11,707 nucleotides of DNA from Rhodospirillales bacterium (GTDB lineage: Bacteria > Pseudomonadota > Alphaproteobacteria > Acetobacterales > Acetobacteraceae): assembly GCA_018971455.1 (NCBI GenBank), contig JAGXAV010000024.1, forward strand, positions 1 to 11,707, read 5' to 3'. Every line of letters starts with the position of its first letter. Position 1 is the first letter of the stretch. Of the stretch, positions 6,197 to 11,707 are shown in pieces. The notes beneath the pieces are model-generated. The model saw only the letters and a program-made list of their open reading frames with translations, searched no databases and was not told the origin of the DNA. Position numbers and translations under genes: made by a program.

Positions 6197-8067
6197 CCGG
6201 CGCCGGCGCATACGCGGCCGCCGACGCGCCCGTGCCGCCCCGCTGGGCGGTACGGGCGGATGCGGTGCTCGGCCGGCTCGTCGAGATTCCGGCCGCCCTG
6301 CTGGTGGTGGCCGAAATGGTCGTGCTGTTTGCCGGCGTGGTGGCGCGCTATGTGCTCGACAGCCCGCTCGTCTGGTCCGACGAGCTGGCGTCGATGCTGT
6401 TCCTGTGGCTCGCCATGCTCGGCTCGGTGGTGGCGCTGCGGCGCGGCGAGCATATGCGCATGACGGCGCTGGTCGGCCGCGTCGGCCCGCGCACGCGCGG
6501 CTTTCTGGAGGTGGTGGCGATCGCGGTGCCGCTGGCCTTCCTCGCGCTGATCATCGTGCCCGGCGTGCGGTTTGCCGCCGGCGAGGGTTTCGTCACCACG
6601 CCGGCGCTGCAGATCCCGGGATCCTGGCCGGCCGCGGCCTTCCCGGTCGGCGCGGTGCTGATGCTGCTGGTCGCGCTGCTGCGGCTGGCGCGCGTCGGCA
6701 ACTGGCGGCTGGTGGCCGGCGCCGGCCTGCTGGTCGGCGGCATCATGCTCGCCTTCGTTGCCGCCGCCCCGCTGCTGCAACCGCTGGGCAATCTCAACCT
6801 GGTGATCTTCTTCGTCGTGCTGGTGGCGGCGATGGTGCTGGGCGCCGTGCCCATCGCCTTCGCTTTCGGGCTGGCGACGTTCGGCTATCTCGGCCTGACC
6901 ACGCATGTGCCGTCGATGGTGCTGGTGGGGCGGATGAACGAGGGGATGTCGCAGCTCATCCTGCTGGCCGTGCCGCTTTTCGTCATCCTCGGTATGCTGA
7001 TGGAGATGACCGGCATCGCGCGCGCCATGGTGCAGTTCCTGGTCTGTCTGCTCGGCCATGTGCGCGGCGGGCTGTTCTATGTGCTGGTCGGCGCGATGTA
7101 TCTCGTGTCCGGCATTTCGGGATCGAAGGCGGCCGACATGGCGGCGATCGCCCCGGTGCTGTTTCCGGAGATGAAGGCGCGCGGCGCGCGCCCCGGCGAG
7201 CTTCTGGCCCTGCTGGCGGCGACCGGCGCGCAGACCGAGACGATTCCGCCGAGCCTGGTTCTGATCACCATCGGCTCGGTCACCGGCGTCTCGATCGCGG
7301 CACTGTTCACCGGCGGGCTGCTGCCCGGGCTGCTTCTCGGCCTCGTGCTGTGCCTCGTCGTGCGCATGCGGCTGCGCGGCGAGACGGCCGAAGCCCTGCC
7401 GCCGCGCGCGCCCTGGCCGGTGATCGGGCGCAGCTTCGTCATCGCCCTGCCGGGCCTCGCGCTGCCGTTCGTGGTGCGCTACGCGGTGATCAGCGGTGCC
7501 ACCACGGCGACCGAGGTGTCGGTGGTCGGCGTGGTCTATTCGGTGCTGGTCGGCCTGCTGGTCTATCGCCGGTTCGACTGGCGCGCTGTGATGCCGATGC
7601 TGGTCGAGACGGCCGCGCTCTCCGGCGCCATCCTGATCATCATCGGCGCGGCCACGGGCATGTCCTGGGCGCTCACCCAGTCGGGATTTTCCCAGCAGCT
7701 CGCGGCCACCATGGCGGCGTTGCCGGGCGGCAAGGCGAGCTTCCTCGCGGTGTCGATCATCGCCTTCGTCGTGCTCGGCAGCGTGCTCGAGGGCATTCCC
7801 TCGATCGTGCTGTTCGGCCCGCTGCTCTTCCCGATCGCGCGCAGCCTCGGCATCAACGAGGTGCACTACGCCATCGTGGTGGTGCTGGCGATGGGCGTGG
7901 GGCTGTTCTCGCCGCCCTTCGGCGTGGGCTACTACTCGGCCTGCGCGGTCAGCCGCATTCACCCCGATGCCGGGCTGAAGCCCATTTTTCGCTACCTCGT
8001 TGCCCTGGTACTCGGCCTGCTGGTGATCGCCGCGGTGCCGTGGTTCTCCACCGGCTTCCTCGGCTGA
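6193..8067 (+). CDS. Fused TRAP transporter permease DctQM
   Basis: A 624-residue inner-membrane protein in which the small (DctQ) and large (DctM) TRAP subunits are one chain. The DctQ part is about residues 25-165, with RYVLDSPLVWSDELA (52-66) and RRGEHMRM (83-90) typical of the family. A connecting hydrophobic segment (about 174-195) leads to DctM (about 198-624), with NEGMSQLILLAVPLFVILGM, SGISGSKAADMAAIAP (306-321), IPPSLVLITIGSVTGVSIAA, and VLEGIPSIVLFGPLLFP near the C-terminus. The extra segment is expected in fusions, to bring DctQ and DctM into the right topology. The start is GTG at 6193, overlapping the binding-protein stop; no in-frame ATG occurs before the first helix. Its C-terminal third is about two-thirds identical to the permease fragment at 1-550. 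Confidence 0.94.
   Translation: MTGAGAYAAADAPVPPRWAVRADAVLGRLVEIPAALLVVAEMVVLFAGVVARYVLDSPLVWSDELASMLFLWLAMLGSVVALRRGEHMRMTALVGRVGPRTRGFLEVVAIAVPLAFLALIIVPGVRFAAGEGFVTTPALQIPGSWPAAAFPVGAVLMLLVALLRLARVGNWRLVAGAGLLVGGIMLAFVAAAPLLQPLGNLNLVIFFVVLVAAMVLGAVPIAFAFGLATFGYLGLTTHVPSMVLVGRMNEGMSQLILLAVPLFVILGMLMEMTGIARAMVQFLVCLLGHVRGGLFYVLVGAMYLVSGISGSKAADMAAIAPVLFPEMKARGARPGELLALLAATGAQTETIPPSLVLITIGSVTGVSIAALFTGGLLPGLLLGLVLCLVVRMRLRGETAEALPPRAPWPVIGRSFVIALPGLALPFVVRYAVISGATTATEVSVVGVVYSVLVGLLVYRRFDWRAVMPMLVETAALSGAILIIIGAATGMSWALTQSGFSQQLAATMAALPGGKASFLAVSIIAFVVLGSVLEGIPSIVLFGPLLFPIARSLGINEVHYAIVVVLAMGVGLFSPPFGVGYYSACAVSRIHPDAGLKPIFRYLVALVLGLLVIAAVPWFSTGFLG
7522..8067 (+). repeat. Region duplicated with 2-550 (paralogous DctM 3' ends)
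   Basis: These 546 bases align with bases 2-550 with one codon difference and similar nucleotide sequence. The most conserved block includes an identical 23-base run at 254-276 and 7771-7793, continuing with few mismatches for about 100 bases. This reflects paralogy of two TRAP permease genes rather than a recent perfect duplication, since about one third of residues differ. It could still serve as a substrate for recombination that would delete everything between. Confidence 0.7.
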
Positions 8068-8107
8068 CCCGCGGCCCTCGCAGCCTTTGCAAATCTCGGA
8101 GCTTCCG

Positions 8108-10099
8108 ATGTCCGACGTCGATTCCCGGCTCATGGCCAATGCCATCCGCTTCCTGGCGATGGACGCGATCGAGCGCGCCGGCGATGGCCATCCCGGCGCG
8201 CCGCTCGGCTGCGCGGAAATCACCACCGCACTGTTCACCCGCCACCTGCGCTTCAACCCCGCCGATCCGCAATGGTTCGACCGCGACCGCTTCGTGCTGT
8301 CCAACGGGCATGGCTCGATGCTGCTCTACGCGCTGCTGCACCTGAGCGGCTATGAGCGCATCAGCATCGACGAGATCCGCAACTTCCGCACGCTTGGCGC
8401 CCATTGCGCCGGCCATCCAGAGCATGATCCGCAGGCCGGCATCGAGGTCACCACCGGACCGCTCGGGCAGGGCATCGCCAATGCCGCCGGCATGGCGGTC
8501 GCCGAGACCTTCCTGCGCACCTGGCTGGGCGCTGATCTGGTCGATCACCGCACCTACGCCCTGGTGGGCGATGGCTGCCTGCAGGAGGGCATCGGGCAGG
8601 AGGTCATTTCGCTCGCCGGCCATCTGCGCCTCGGCCGGCTGACCTTCCTGTGGGACGACAACCAGATCACCGACGATGGCAGCCTCGATATCGCCCAGCG
8701 CGACGACATGGGCGCGCGGTTCCGCCTCAGCGGCTGGCATGTGCAGGAGGTGGACGGCCATGATGTCGAGGCGGTCGCCGCCGCCCTGCTGCTCGCGCGG
8801 CAGGATCCACGCCCTTCGATGATCGCCTGCCGCACCATCATCGGGCGCGGCATTCCCCGCGTGCAGGGCCAGCGTGGCGCCCATGGCGGGCGGGTCTTCG
8901 CCGCGGACACGGCGGCGGCGCGCGACTATCTGGGCTGGGAGCACGGTCCTTTCATCATTCCGCCGGACATCCGCGCGGCCTGGCGCGCCGGCGGGGCGCG
9001 CAATGCGCCGGACTACGATTCCTGGCAGACGCGTCTCGCGGCGCTGCCGACGGAGCGGCGGCAGCTGCTGGACCGGCTGCGCGCCGGACGCCTGCCGGAG
9101 GGCTGGGAGCGGCCGCTGCGCGCCTGGCGCGAGGAAGCGGCGGCGAGCGGACTGAGGCAAGGCGGCATCAACAGCTCCGCCGACATCGTCGAGAGGCTGG
9201 CCGAGGCCATTCCGGAGTTGATCTCCGGCGCGCCGGACCTCGAAGGCCCGACGCAGCACAAGCGCCGGCTGTCGGCCTTCGGCGCCGGCGATCCGGGCGG
9301 GCGCTACGTTCACTACGGCGTGCGCGAGCACGCCATGGGGGCGATGCTGAACGGCATGGCGGCGCATGGCGGGGTGGTGCCGCTTGGCGTCACCTACCTG
9401 GTGTTCTCGGATTACGAGCGCCCCGCGATGCGCCTGGCGGCGATGATGGGCGTGCCGTCCCTGTTCGTGTTCAGCCATGATTCCATCGGCATCGGCCGCA
9501 ACGGCCCGACCCACCAGCCGGTCGAGTTCCTTGCCTCGCTGCGCGCGATGCCCAACATGCACGTCTTCCGCCCGGCCGACGCGGTCGAGGCGGCGGAATG
9601 CTGGGAGGCGGCGCTCGCGAATCGCGGCGGCCCTTCCGCGCTGATCTTCTCGCGCCAGCTATTGCCGCCCGTGCGCCGCGAGGCCGGCGGACCCAACCGT
9701 TCCGCACTTGGCGCCTATGTGCTGGCCGAGGCCGAGGGCGGGCCGCATCGGGTCACGTTGCTCGCCACCGGCTCGGAAGTTGCCATCGCGCTCGCCGCCC
9801 GCACGATATTGCAGGCCGAAGGCGTGCCCACCTCCGTGGTGTCGATGCCGTGCTGGGAGGCTTTCGAGAAGCAGGATGCGGCGACGCGGGCGGCCGTCAT
9901 TCCGCGGGGCACCGTGCGCGTCGCCGTCGAGGCGGCGATCCGCCAGGGGTGGGACCGCTGGATCGGTGAGGATGGCGGCTTCGTTGGCATGAGCGGGTTC
10001 GGTGCCTCGGGCCCGGAAGCCGAGCTTTTCGCGCATTTCGGCATCACGGCCGAGGCCGTCGCCGAGACCGCGCGCCGGCGCCTTGCGCCAAACGGGTAG
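8108..10099 (+). CDS. tkt: Full-length transketolase, atypical substrate-site residues
   Basis: A 663-residue transketolase with PP, Pyr and C-domains in one chain (E. coli enzymes are also about 663), transferring a two-carbon ketol unit with thiamine diphosphate. Seen: GHPGAP (His28), NGHGSM (His68), GHPE (His103), TTGPLGQG (116-122), GDGCLQEG (154-161) to DDN (183-185), His259, catalytic Glu407 in YGVREHAM, His457 in HDSIGIG, GPTHQP (466-471) and SRQ (515-517). A gapless alignment to E. coli TktA from memory (constant offset of 4) puts Ile354 at Arg358, Asn465 at Asp469 and Pro381 or Thr382 at Ser385; the first and third bind the substrate phosphate, and Asp469 reads the C2 hydroxyl. The start ATG at 8108 has GGAG upstream; TTG at 8087 is less likely. 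It lies 40 bases after dctQM with no hairpin, so it is probably the last gene of the operon. Whether it is the housekeeping enzyme or pathway-specific is open. Confidence 0.93.
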   Translation: MSDVDSRLMANAIRFLAMDAIERAGDGHPGAPLGCAEITTALFTRHLRFNPADPQWFDRDRFVLSNGHGSMLLYALLHLSGYERISIDEIRNFRTLGAHCAGHPEHDPQAGIEVTTGPLGQGIANAAGMAVAETFLRTWLGADLVDHRTYALVGDGCLQEGIGQEVISLAGHLRLGRLTFLWDDNQITDDGSLDIAQRDDMGARFRLSGWHVQEVDGHDVEAVAAALLLARQDPRPSMIACRTIIGRGIPRVQGQRGAHGGRVFAADTAAARDYLGWEHGPFIIPPDIRAAWRAGGARNAPDYDSWQTRLAALPTERRQLLDRLRAGRLPEGWERPLRAWREEAAASGLRQGGINSSADIVERLAEAIPELISGAPDLEGPTQHKRRLSAFGAGDPGGRYVHYGVREHAMGAMLNGMAAHGGVVPLGVTYLVFSDYERPAMRLAAMMGVPSLFVFSHDSIGIGRNGPTHQPVEFLASLRAMPNMHVFRPADAVEAAECWEAALANRGGPSALIFSRQLLPPVRREAGGPNRSALGAYVLAEAEGGPHRVTLLATGSEVAIALAARTILQAEGVPTSVVSMPCWEAFEKQDAATRAAVIPRGTVRVAVEAAIRQGWDRWIGEDGGFVGMSGFGASGPEAELFAHFGITAEAVAETARRRLAPNG

Positions 10100-10104
10100 C
10101 ACCG

Positions 10105-10128
10105 CGCCGCCGCAAGGTTCCGGCGGCG
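10105..10128 (+). terminator. GC-rich hairpin just after the transketolase stop
   Basis: An 8-bp perfect stem, CGCCGCCG (10105-10112) with CGGCGGCG (10121-10128), and an 8-base loop, starting six bases after the TAG stop. Its position at the end of the long operon suggests termination or mRNA 3' end protection. No T-tract follows, so factor-independent termination is uncertain. Confidence 0.5.
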
Positions 10129-10170
10129 GCACGGCCCCGTCGGCTGCTTCCTCGTCGGCCTCTGGCGGGC

Positions 10171-10184
10171 TTGCGCCAGATCAA
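10171..10184 (+). promoter_or_regulatory. Candidate FixK/FNR-family binding site
   Basis: TTGC-GCCAGA-TCAA fits the alphaproteobacterial FixK2/FNR pattern TTG(A/C)-N6-(T/G)CAA exactly; the right half matches the classical FNR half-site ATCAA, the left half less well. It is followed about 47 bases later by TACAAT (10231-10236), a five-of-six match to a -10 box, with no recognisable -35. Its centre is then roughly 62-66 bases before the likely transcription start, close to the class I activator position. This suggests oxygen-limited activation of the BON/pfkB unit. One box of this degeneracy can arise by chance. Confidence 0.4.
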
Positions 10185-10230
10185 TGCGCCCCCGCGCGCC
10201 CGCGCTAGGCTGCGGAGCAGCGTAGGGGGG

Positions 10231-10236
10231 TACAAT
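10231..10236 (+). promoter_or_regulatory. Possible -10 element of the BON/pfkB promoter
   Basis: TACAAT differs from the sigma-70 consensus in one base and stands in an otherwise GC-rich stretch. The expected -35 position (about 10207-10214) has no TTG, as is usual for activator-dependent promoters. It would leave a leader of roughly 170 bases before the BON start. Confidence 0.3.
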
Positions 10237-10412
10237 CATGCCCGCGACTTGTGGGACGGTCCGCTGGCTGGCCATGCCTGGAATGGGCGCCGTCGCCACG
10301 CCCCGGGGCCCGGAACGCCTTGATCGGCCCGAGCGATCTCGCCCAGCATCGCTTCCACCGCCATCACACCCGGCCGCCACTGCGCGGCACGACAATCGAG
10401 GAGCGCATCCCC

Positions 10413-11063
10413 ATGGATGATCAGGCCCTGCGCCAGATGGTCAGTGAGGAGCTGACGTGGGCGCCGCATGTCGATGCCACGAATATCACGGTCGATGTGC
10501 GGGACGGCGTCGTCCGCCTCGGCGGCGTGGTTGGCAGCCTTGCCGAGAAACACGCCGCCGAGCGCACCATCTGGCACGTGCGCGGCGTGCGCGGGCTGGT
10601 CGAGGAGATCGAGGTTCGCGTGCCGGAGGCGCTGCGCCATGGCGACACGGAAATCGCCCAGCGGGTGCGGAACGTGCTGCGCTGGGACGCACAGATCCCT
10701 GATGCAAGGCTGCGGATTAAGGTCGAGGACGGCGTGGTGACCCTGATGGGTACGCTTGATCGGCAGTACCAGCGGCAGGAAGCCGAGGCCCGCGTGCGCG
10801 CGCTGGAGGGGGTGCGGGGGGTGGCGAACGACATCGCCATCCGCCCGGCCGCGATCGCCCCCGACATCGCCGCCAATGTGCGCCGCGCGCTGGCGCGCCA
10901 CGCCGAGCTCGATGCCGGCCGGATCACCGTCGCAGTGGATGGCGCGTCGGTGGCGCTGGCCGGAACGGTGCCCAGCCTCGCCGCGCGACACGCGGCCGAG
11001 AACGCGGCCTGGTCGGCGGCCGGCGTGGCGGCGGTGGAGAACCGGCTGAGCGTGGCAAGCTGA
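10413..11063 (+). CDS. Protein with three BON domains
   Basis: A 216-residue protein made almost entirely of three tandem BON repeats, at about residues 4-70, 79-145 and 151-214. Each has the alpha-beta-beta pattern with a hydrophobic strand, DG, a second strand, G and a VxGV-like turn (for example VDVRDGVVRLGGVVGSLAEK, VEDGVVTLMGTL, and VDGASVALAGTVPSLAAR). BON domains are thought to bind phospholipid or other hydrophobic ligands and are common in osmotic- and stress-response proteins such as OsmY. There is no signal peptide or membrane segment, so it is probably cytosolic. The ATG at 10413 has GAGGAG nine bases upstream; an in-frame GTG at 10251 would add 54 non-BON residues and is rejected. 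It is followed one base later by pfkB. A specific function is not known. Confidence 0.88.
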   Translation: MDDQALRQMVSEELTWAPHVDATNITVDVRDGVVRLGGVVGSLAEKHAAERTIWHVRGVRGLVEEIEVRVPEALRHGDTEIAQRVRNVLRWDAQIPDARLRIKVEDGVVTLMGTLDRQYQRQEAEARVRALEGVRGVANDIAIRPAAIAPDIAANVRRALARHAELDAGRITVAVDGASVALAGTVPSLAARHAAENAAWSAAGVAAVENRLSVAS

Positions 11064-11064
11064 C

Positions 11065-11707
11065 ATGACCGAGCGGATCGTCACGCTCACGCTCAATCCG
11101 GCGATCGACCTGGCCTCCACCGCACCCGCCGTGCGGCCCCTCCATAAGATCCGCACCACCGGCGAGCATGTCGATCCCGGTGGCGGGGGGATCAATGTCG
11201 CCCGGGTGGTGCATGCGCTGGGCGGCGAAAGCCTGGCGGTGCTTGCGGCCGGCGGCGCCACCGGCCGGTTCCTGACCGAGCTGCTGGACGAAGCGGACGT
11301 GCCCTATCATGCCGTGCCGATCGCCGGACGCACGCGCGTCTCCATCACCGTGCGCGCGGCGGATACGGGGCTGGGATATCGCTTCGTTCCCGAAGGCCCG
11401 GTGCTGTCCGAACCGGAATGGCGCGTGTCGCTCGCGGCGCTCGACGAGGCGGAGGGCGGCTTCGTCGTCGCCAGCGGCAGCCTGCCGCAAGGCGTGCCGG
11501 CGGAGGCCTATGCCATCGCCGCGCGGGCGGCCGCGGCGCGCGGCCGCCATTTCGTGCTGGACAGCTCCGGAGAGGCCTTGCGGGCCGCGCTTGGCGCCGG
11601 CATTGCGCTGATGAAGCCCAGCCTGGGTGAACTGGAATCGCTGGTCGGCCGCACGCTGCCCGATGCCGACAGCCAGGCGGCCGAAGCGCTCGCCCTCGTG
11701 CGTGCCG
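11065..11707 (+). CDS. pfkB: 6-phosphofructokinase 2 (PfkB), 3' end cut by the window
   Basis: The first 214 residues of a ribokinase-fold sugar kinase that phosphorylates fructose 6-phosphate with ATP. It follows E. coli Pfk-2 closely: TLTLNPAIDLA at the N-terminus (7-17), PGGGGINVARVVHALGG (38-54), AAGGATGRFL (61-70), YRFVPEGP (105-112), SGSLPQGVP (137-145), DSSGEALRAAL (166-176) and the KPS-xx-EL stretch (184-190; KPN in E. coli). The ATP-site GAGD motif with the catalytic Asp lies beyond the window. The ATG at 11065 is separated from the BON stop by a single base and lacks a clear ribosome site, so translation is probably coupled. 1-phosphofructokinase or tagatose-6-phosphate kinase are relatives, but the GGGGINVAR and DSSGEAL stretches favour Pfk-2. 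In alphaproteobacteria such genes often sit with stress or hypoxia genes, which fits its BON neighbour. Confidence 0.88.
   Translation, partial: MTERIVTLTLNPAIDLASTAPAVRPLHKIRTTGEHVDPGGGGINVARVVHALGGESLAVLAAGGATGRFLTELLDEADVPYHAVPIAGRTRVSITVRAADTGLGYRFVPEGPVLSEPEWRVSLAALDEAEGGFVVASGSLPQGVPAEAYAIAARAAAARGRHFVLDSSGEALRAALGAGIALMKPSLGELESLVGRTLPDADSQAAEALALVRA

Larger units (their letters stand above)
10100..10412. other. Intergenic region between the catabolic operon and the BON/pfkB unit
   Basis: About 310 bases without a convincing gene. In order it holds the GC hairpin at 10105-10128, a second 7-bp hairpin (TCTGGCG 10161-10167 with CGCCAGA 10174-10180, 6-base loop), a FixK/FNR-like box that overlaps that hairpin's right arm, a -10-like TACAAT at 10231-10236, and roughly 170 bases of untranslated leader ending in a GAGGAG ribosome site. 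A 60-codon frame from ATG 10238 exists but overlaps the BON gene start and has low-complexity composition, so I do not call it. Confidence 0.6.

Noticed and set aside
2393..8067. Sulfoglycolytic transketolase (SqwGH-type) operon
   Set aside because: No sulfoquinovosidase or isomerase is present and the dehydrogenase has a carboxylate-type SGG loop; kept only as an alternative needing sequence comparison.
6121..8304. Long open frame of 727 codons on the minus strand opposite dctQM
   Set aside because: Composition is dominated by His, Arg, Gln, Gly and Asp with no domain, as expected for the antisense of a GC-rich membrane-protein gene; the plus strand holds a clear TRAP permease.
7949..9562. 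537-codon minus-strand open frame opposite the transketolase
   Set aside because: Covers the antisense of well-conserved transketolase motifs and shows no recognisable family or ribosome site.
8108..10099. Calvin-cycle (cbb) transketolase
   Set aside because: No phosphoribulokinase, RuBisCO, aldolase, gap or pgk gene adjoins it, and key phosphate-site residues differ.
10238..10420. 60-codon frame beginning at an ATG after a G-rich tract
   Set aside because: Overlaps the BON start, has Pro/Arg/Ala-rich composition and no recognisable family; more likely an untranslated leader.
10236..11261. 341-codon minus-strand open frame opposite the BON gene and pfkB start
   Set aside because: Overlaps two recognisable plus-strand genes and the candidate promoter; low-information composition.
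1..11707. CRISPR arrays, tRNA or rRNA genes, insertion sequences
   Set aside because: No regularly spaced direct repeats, cloverleaf-like segments or transposase-like frames were seen; the only long repeat is the paralogous DctM 3' end.

Overview
The window is very GC-rich (by eye well above 60%), with dense, short-spaced genes and the codon bias of a high-GC proteobacterium. A GcvA-type LysR regulator, TRAP transporters with fused DctQM permeases, a Tat-type binding-protein signal, BON-domain and PfkB genes, and a FixK/FNR-like site point to an alphaproteobacterium (Hyphomicrobiales or Acetobacterales are my best guesses). No 16S or other phylogenetic marker is present, so this is inference.

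Layout. Bases 1-550 hold the 3' end of a TRAP large permease. It converges on a minus-strand LysR regulator (612-1532), and a hairpin lies between them. A divergent intergenic stretch (1533-1628) carries a T-N11-A palindrome and separates the regulator from a plus-strand gene run ending at 10099. That run is: SDR dehydrogenase (1629-2378), split transketolase N-subunit (2393-3241) and C-subunit (3238-4227), beta-hydroxyacid-dehydrogenase-family enzyme (4224-5120), TRAP binding protein (5165-6196), fused TRAP permease DctQM (6193-8067) and full-length transketolase (8108-10099). Several neighbours overlap by 4 bases and the largest gap is about 44 bases, so this looks like one operon. After a roughly 310-base non-coding region with two hairpins, a FixK/FNR-like box and a possible -10, a second unit begins: a triple-BON-domain protein (10413-11063) and, one base later, a pfkB-type phosphofructokinase cut by the window end.

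How the genes may work together. I infer a LysR-controlled catabolic operon for a small polyhydroxy carboxylate. The TRAP system imports it, the SDR oxidises a secondary alcohol to a ketose-like intermediate, and the split transketolase removes a two-carbon ketol unit. The remaining aldehydo-acid (for example tartronate semialdehyde, if the substrate is a pentonate) is then handled by the SGG-motif dehydrogenase. There is no sugar kinase or aldolase in the operon. Both transketolases depart from the canonical enzyme at substrate-channel positions while keeping the cofactor residues. This is the most likely place for an undescribed system. The BON/PfkB pair looks unrelated and may belong to a low-oxygen or stress regulon.
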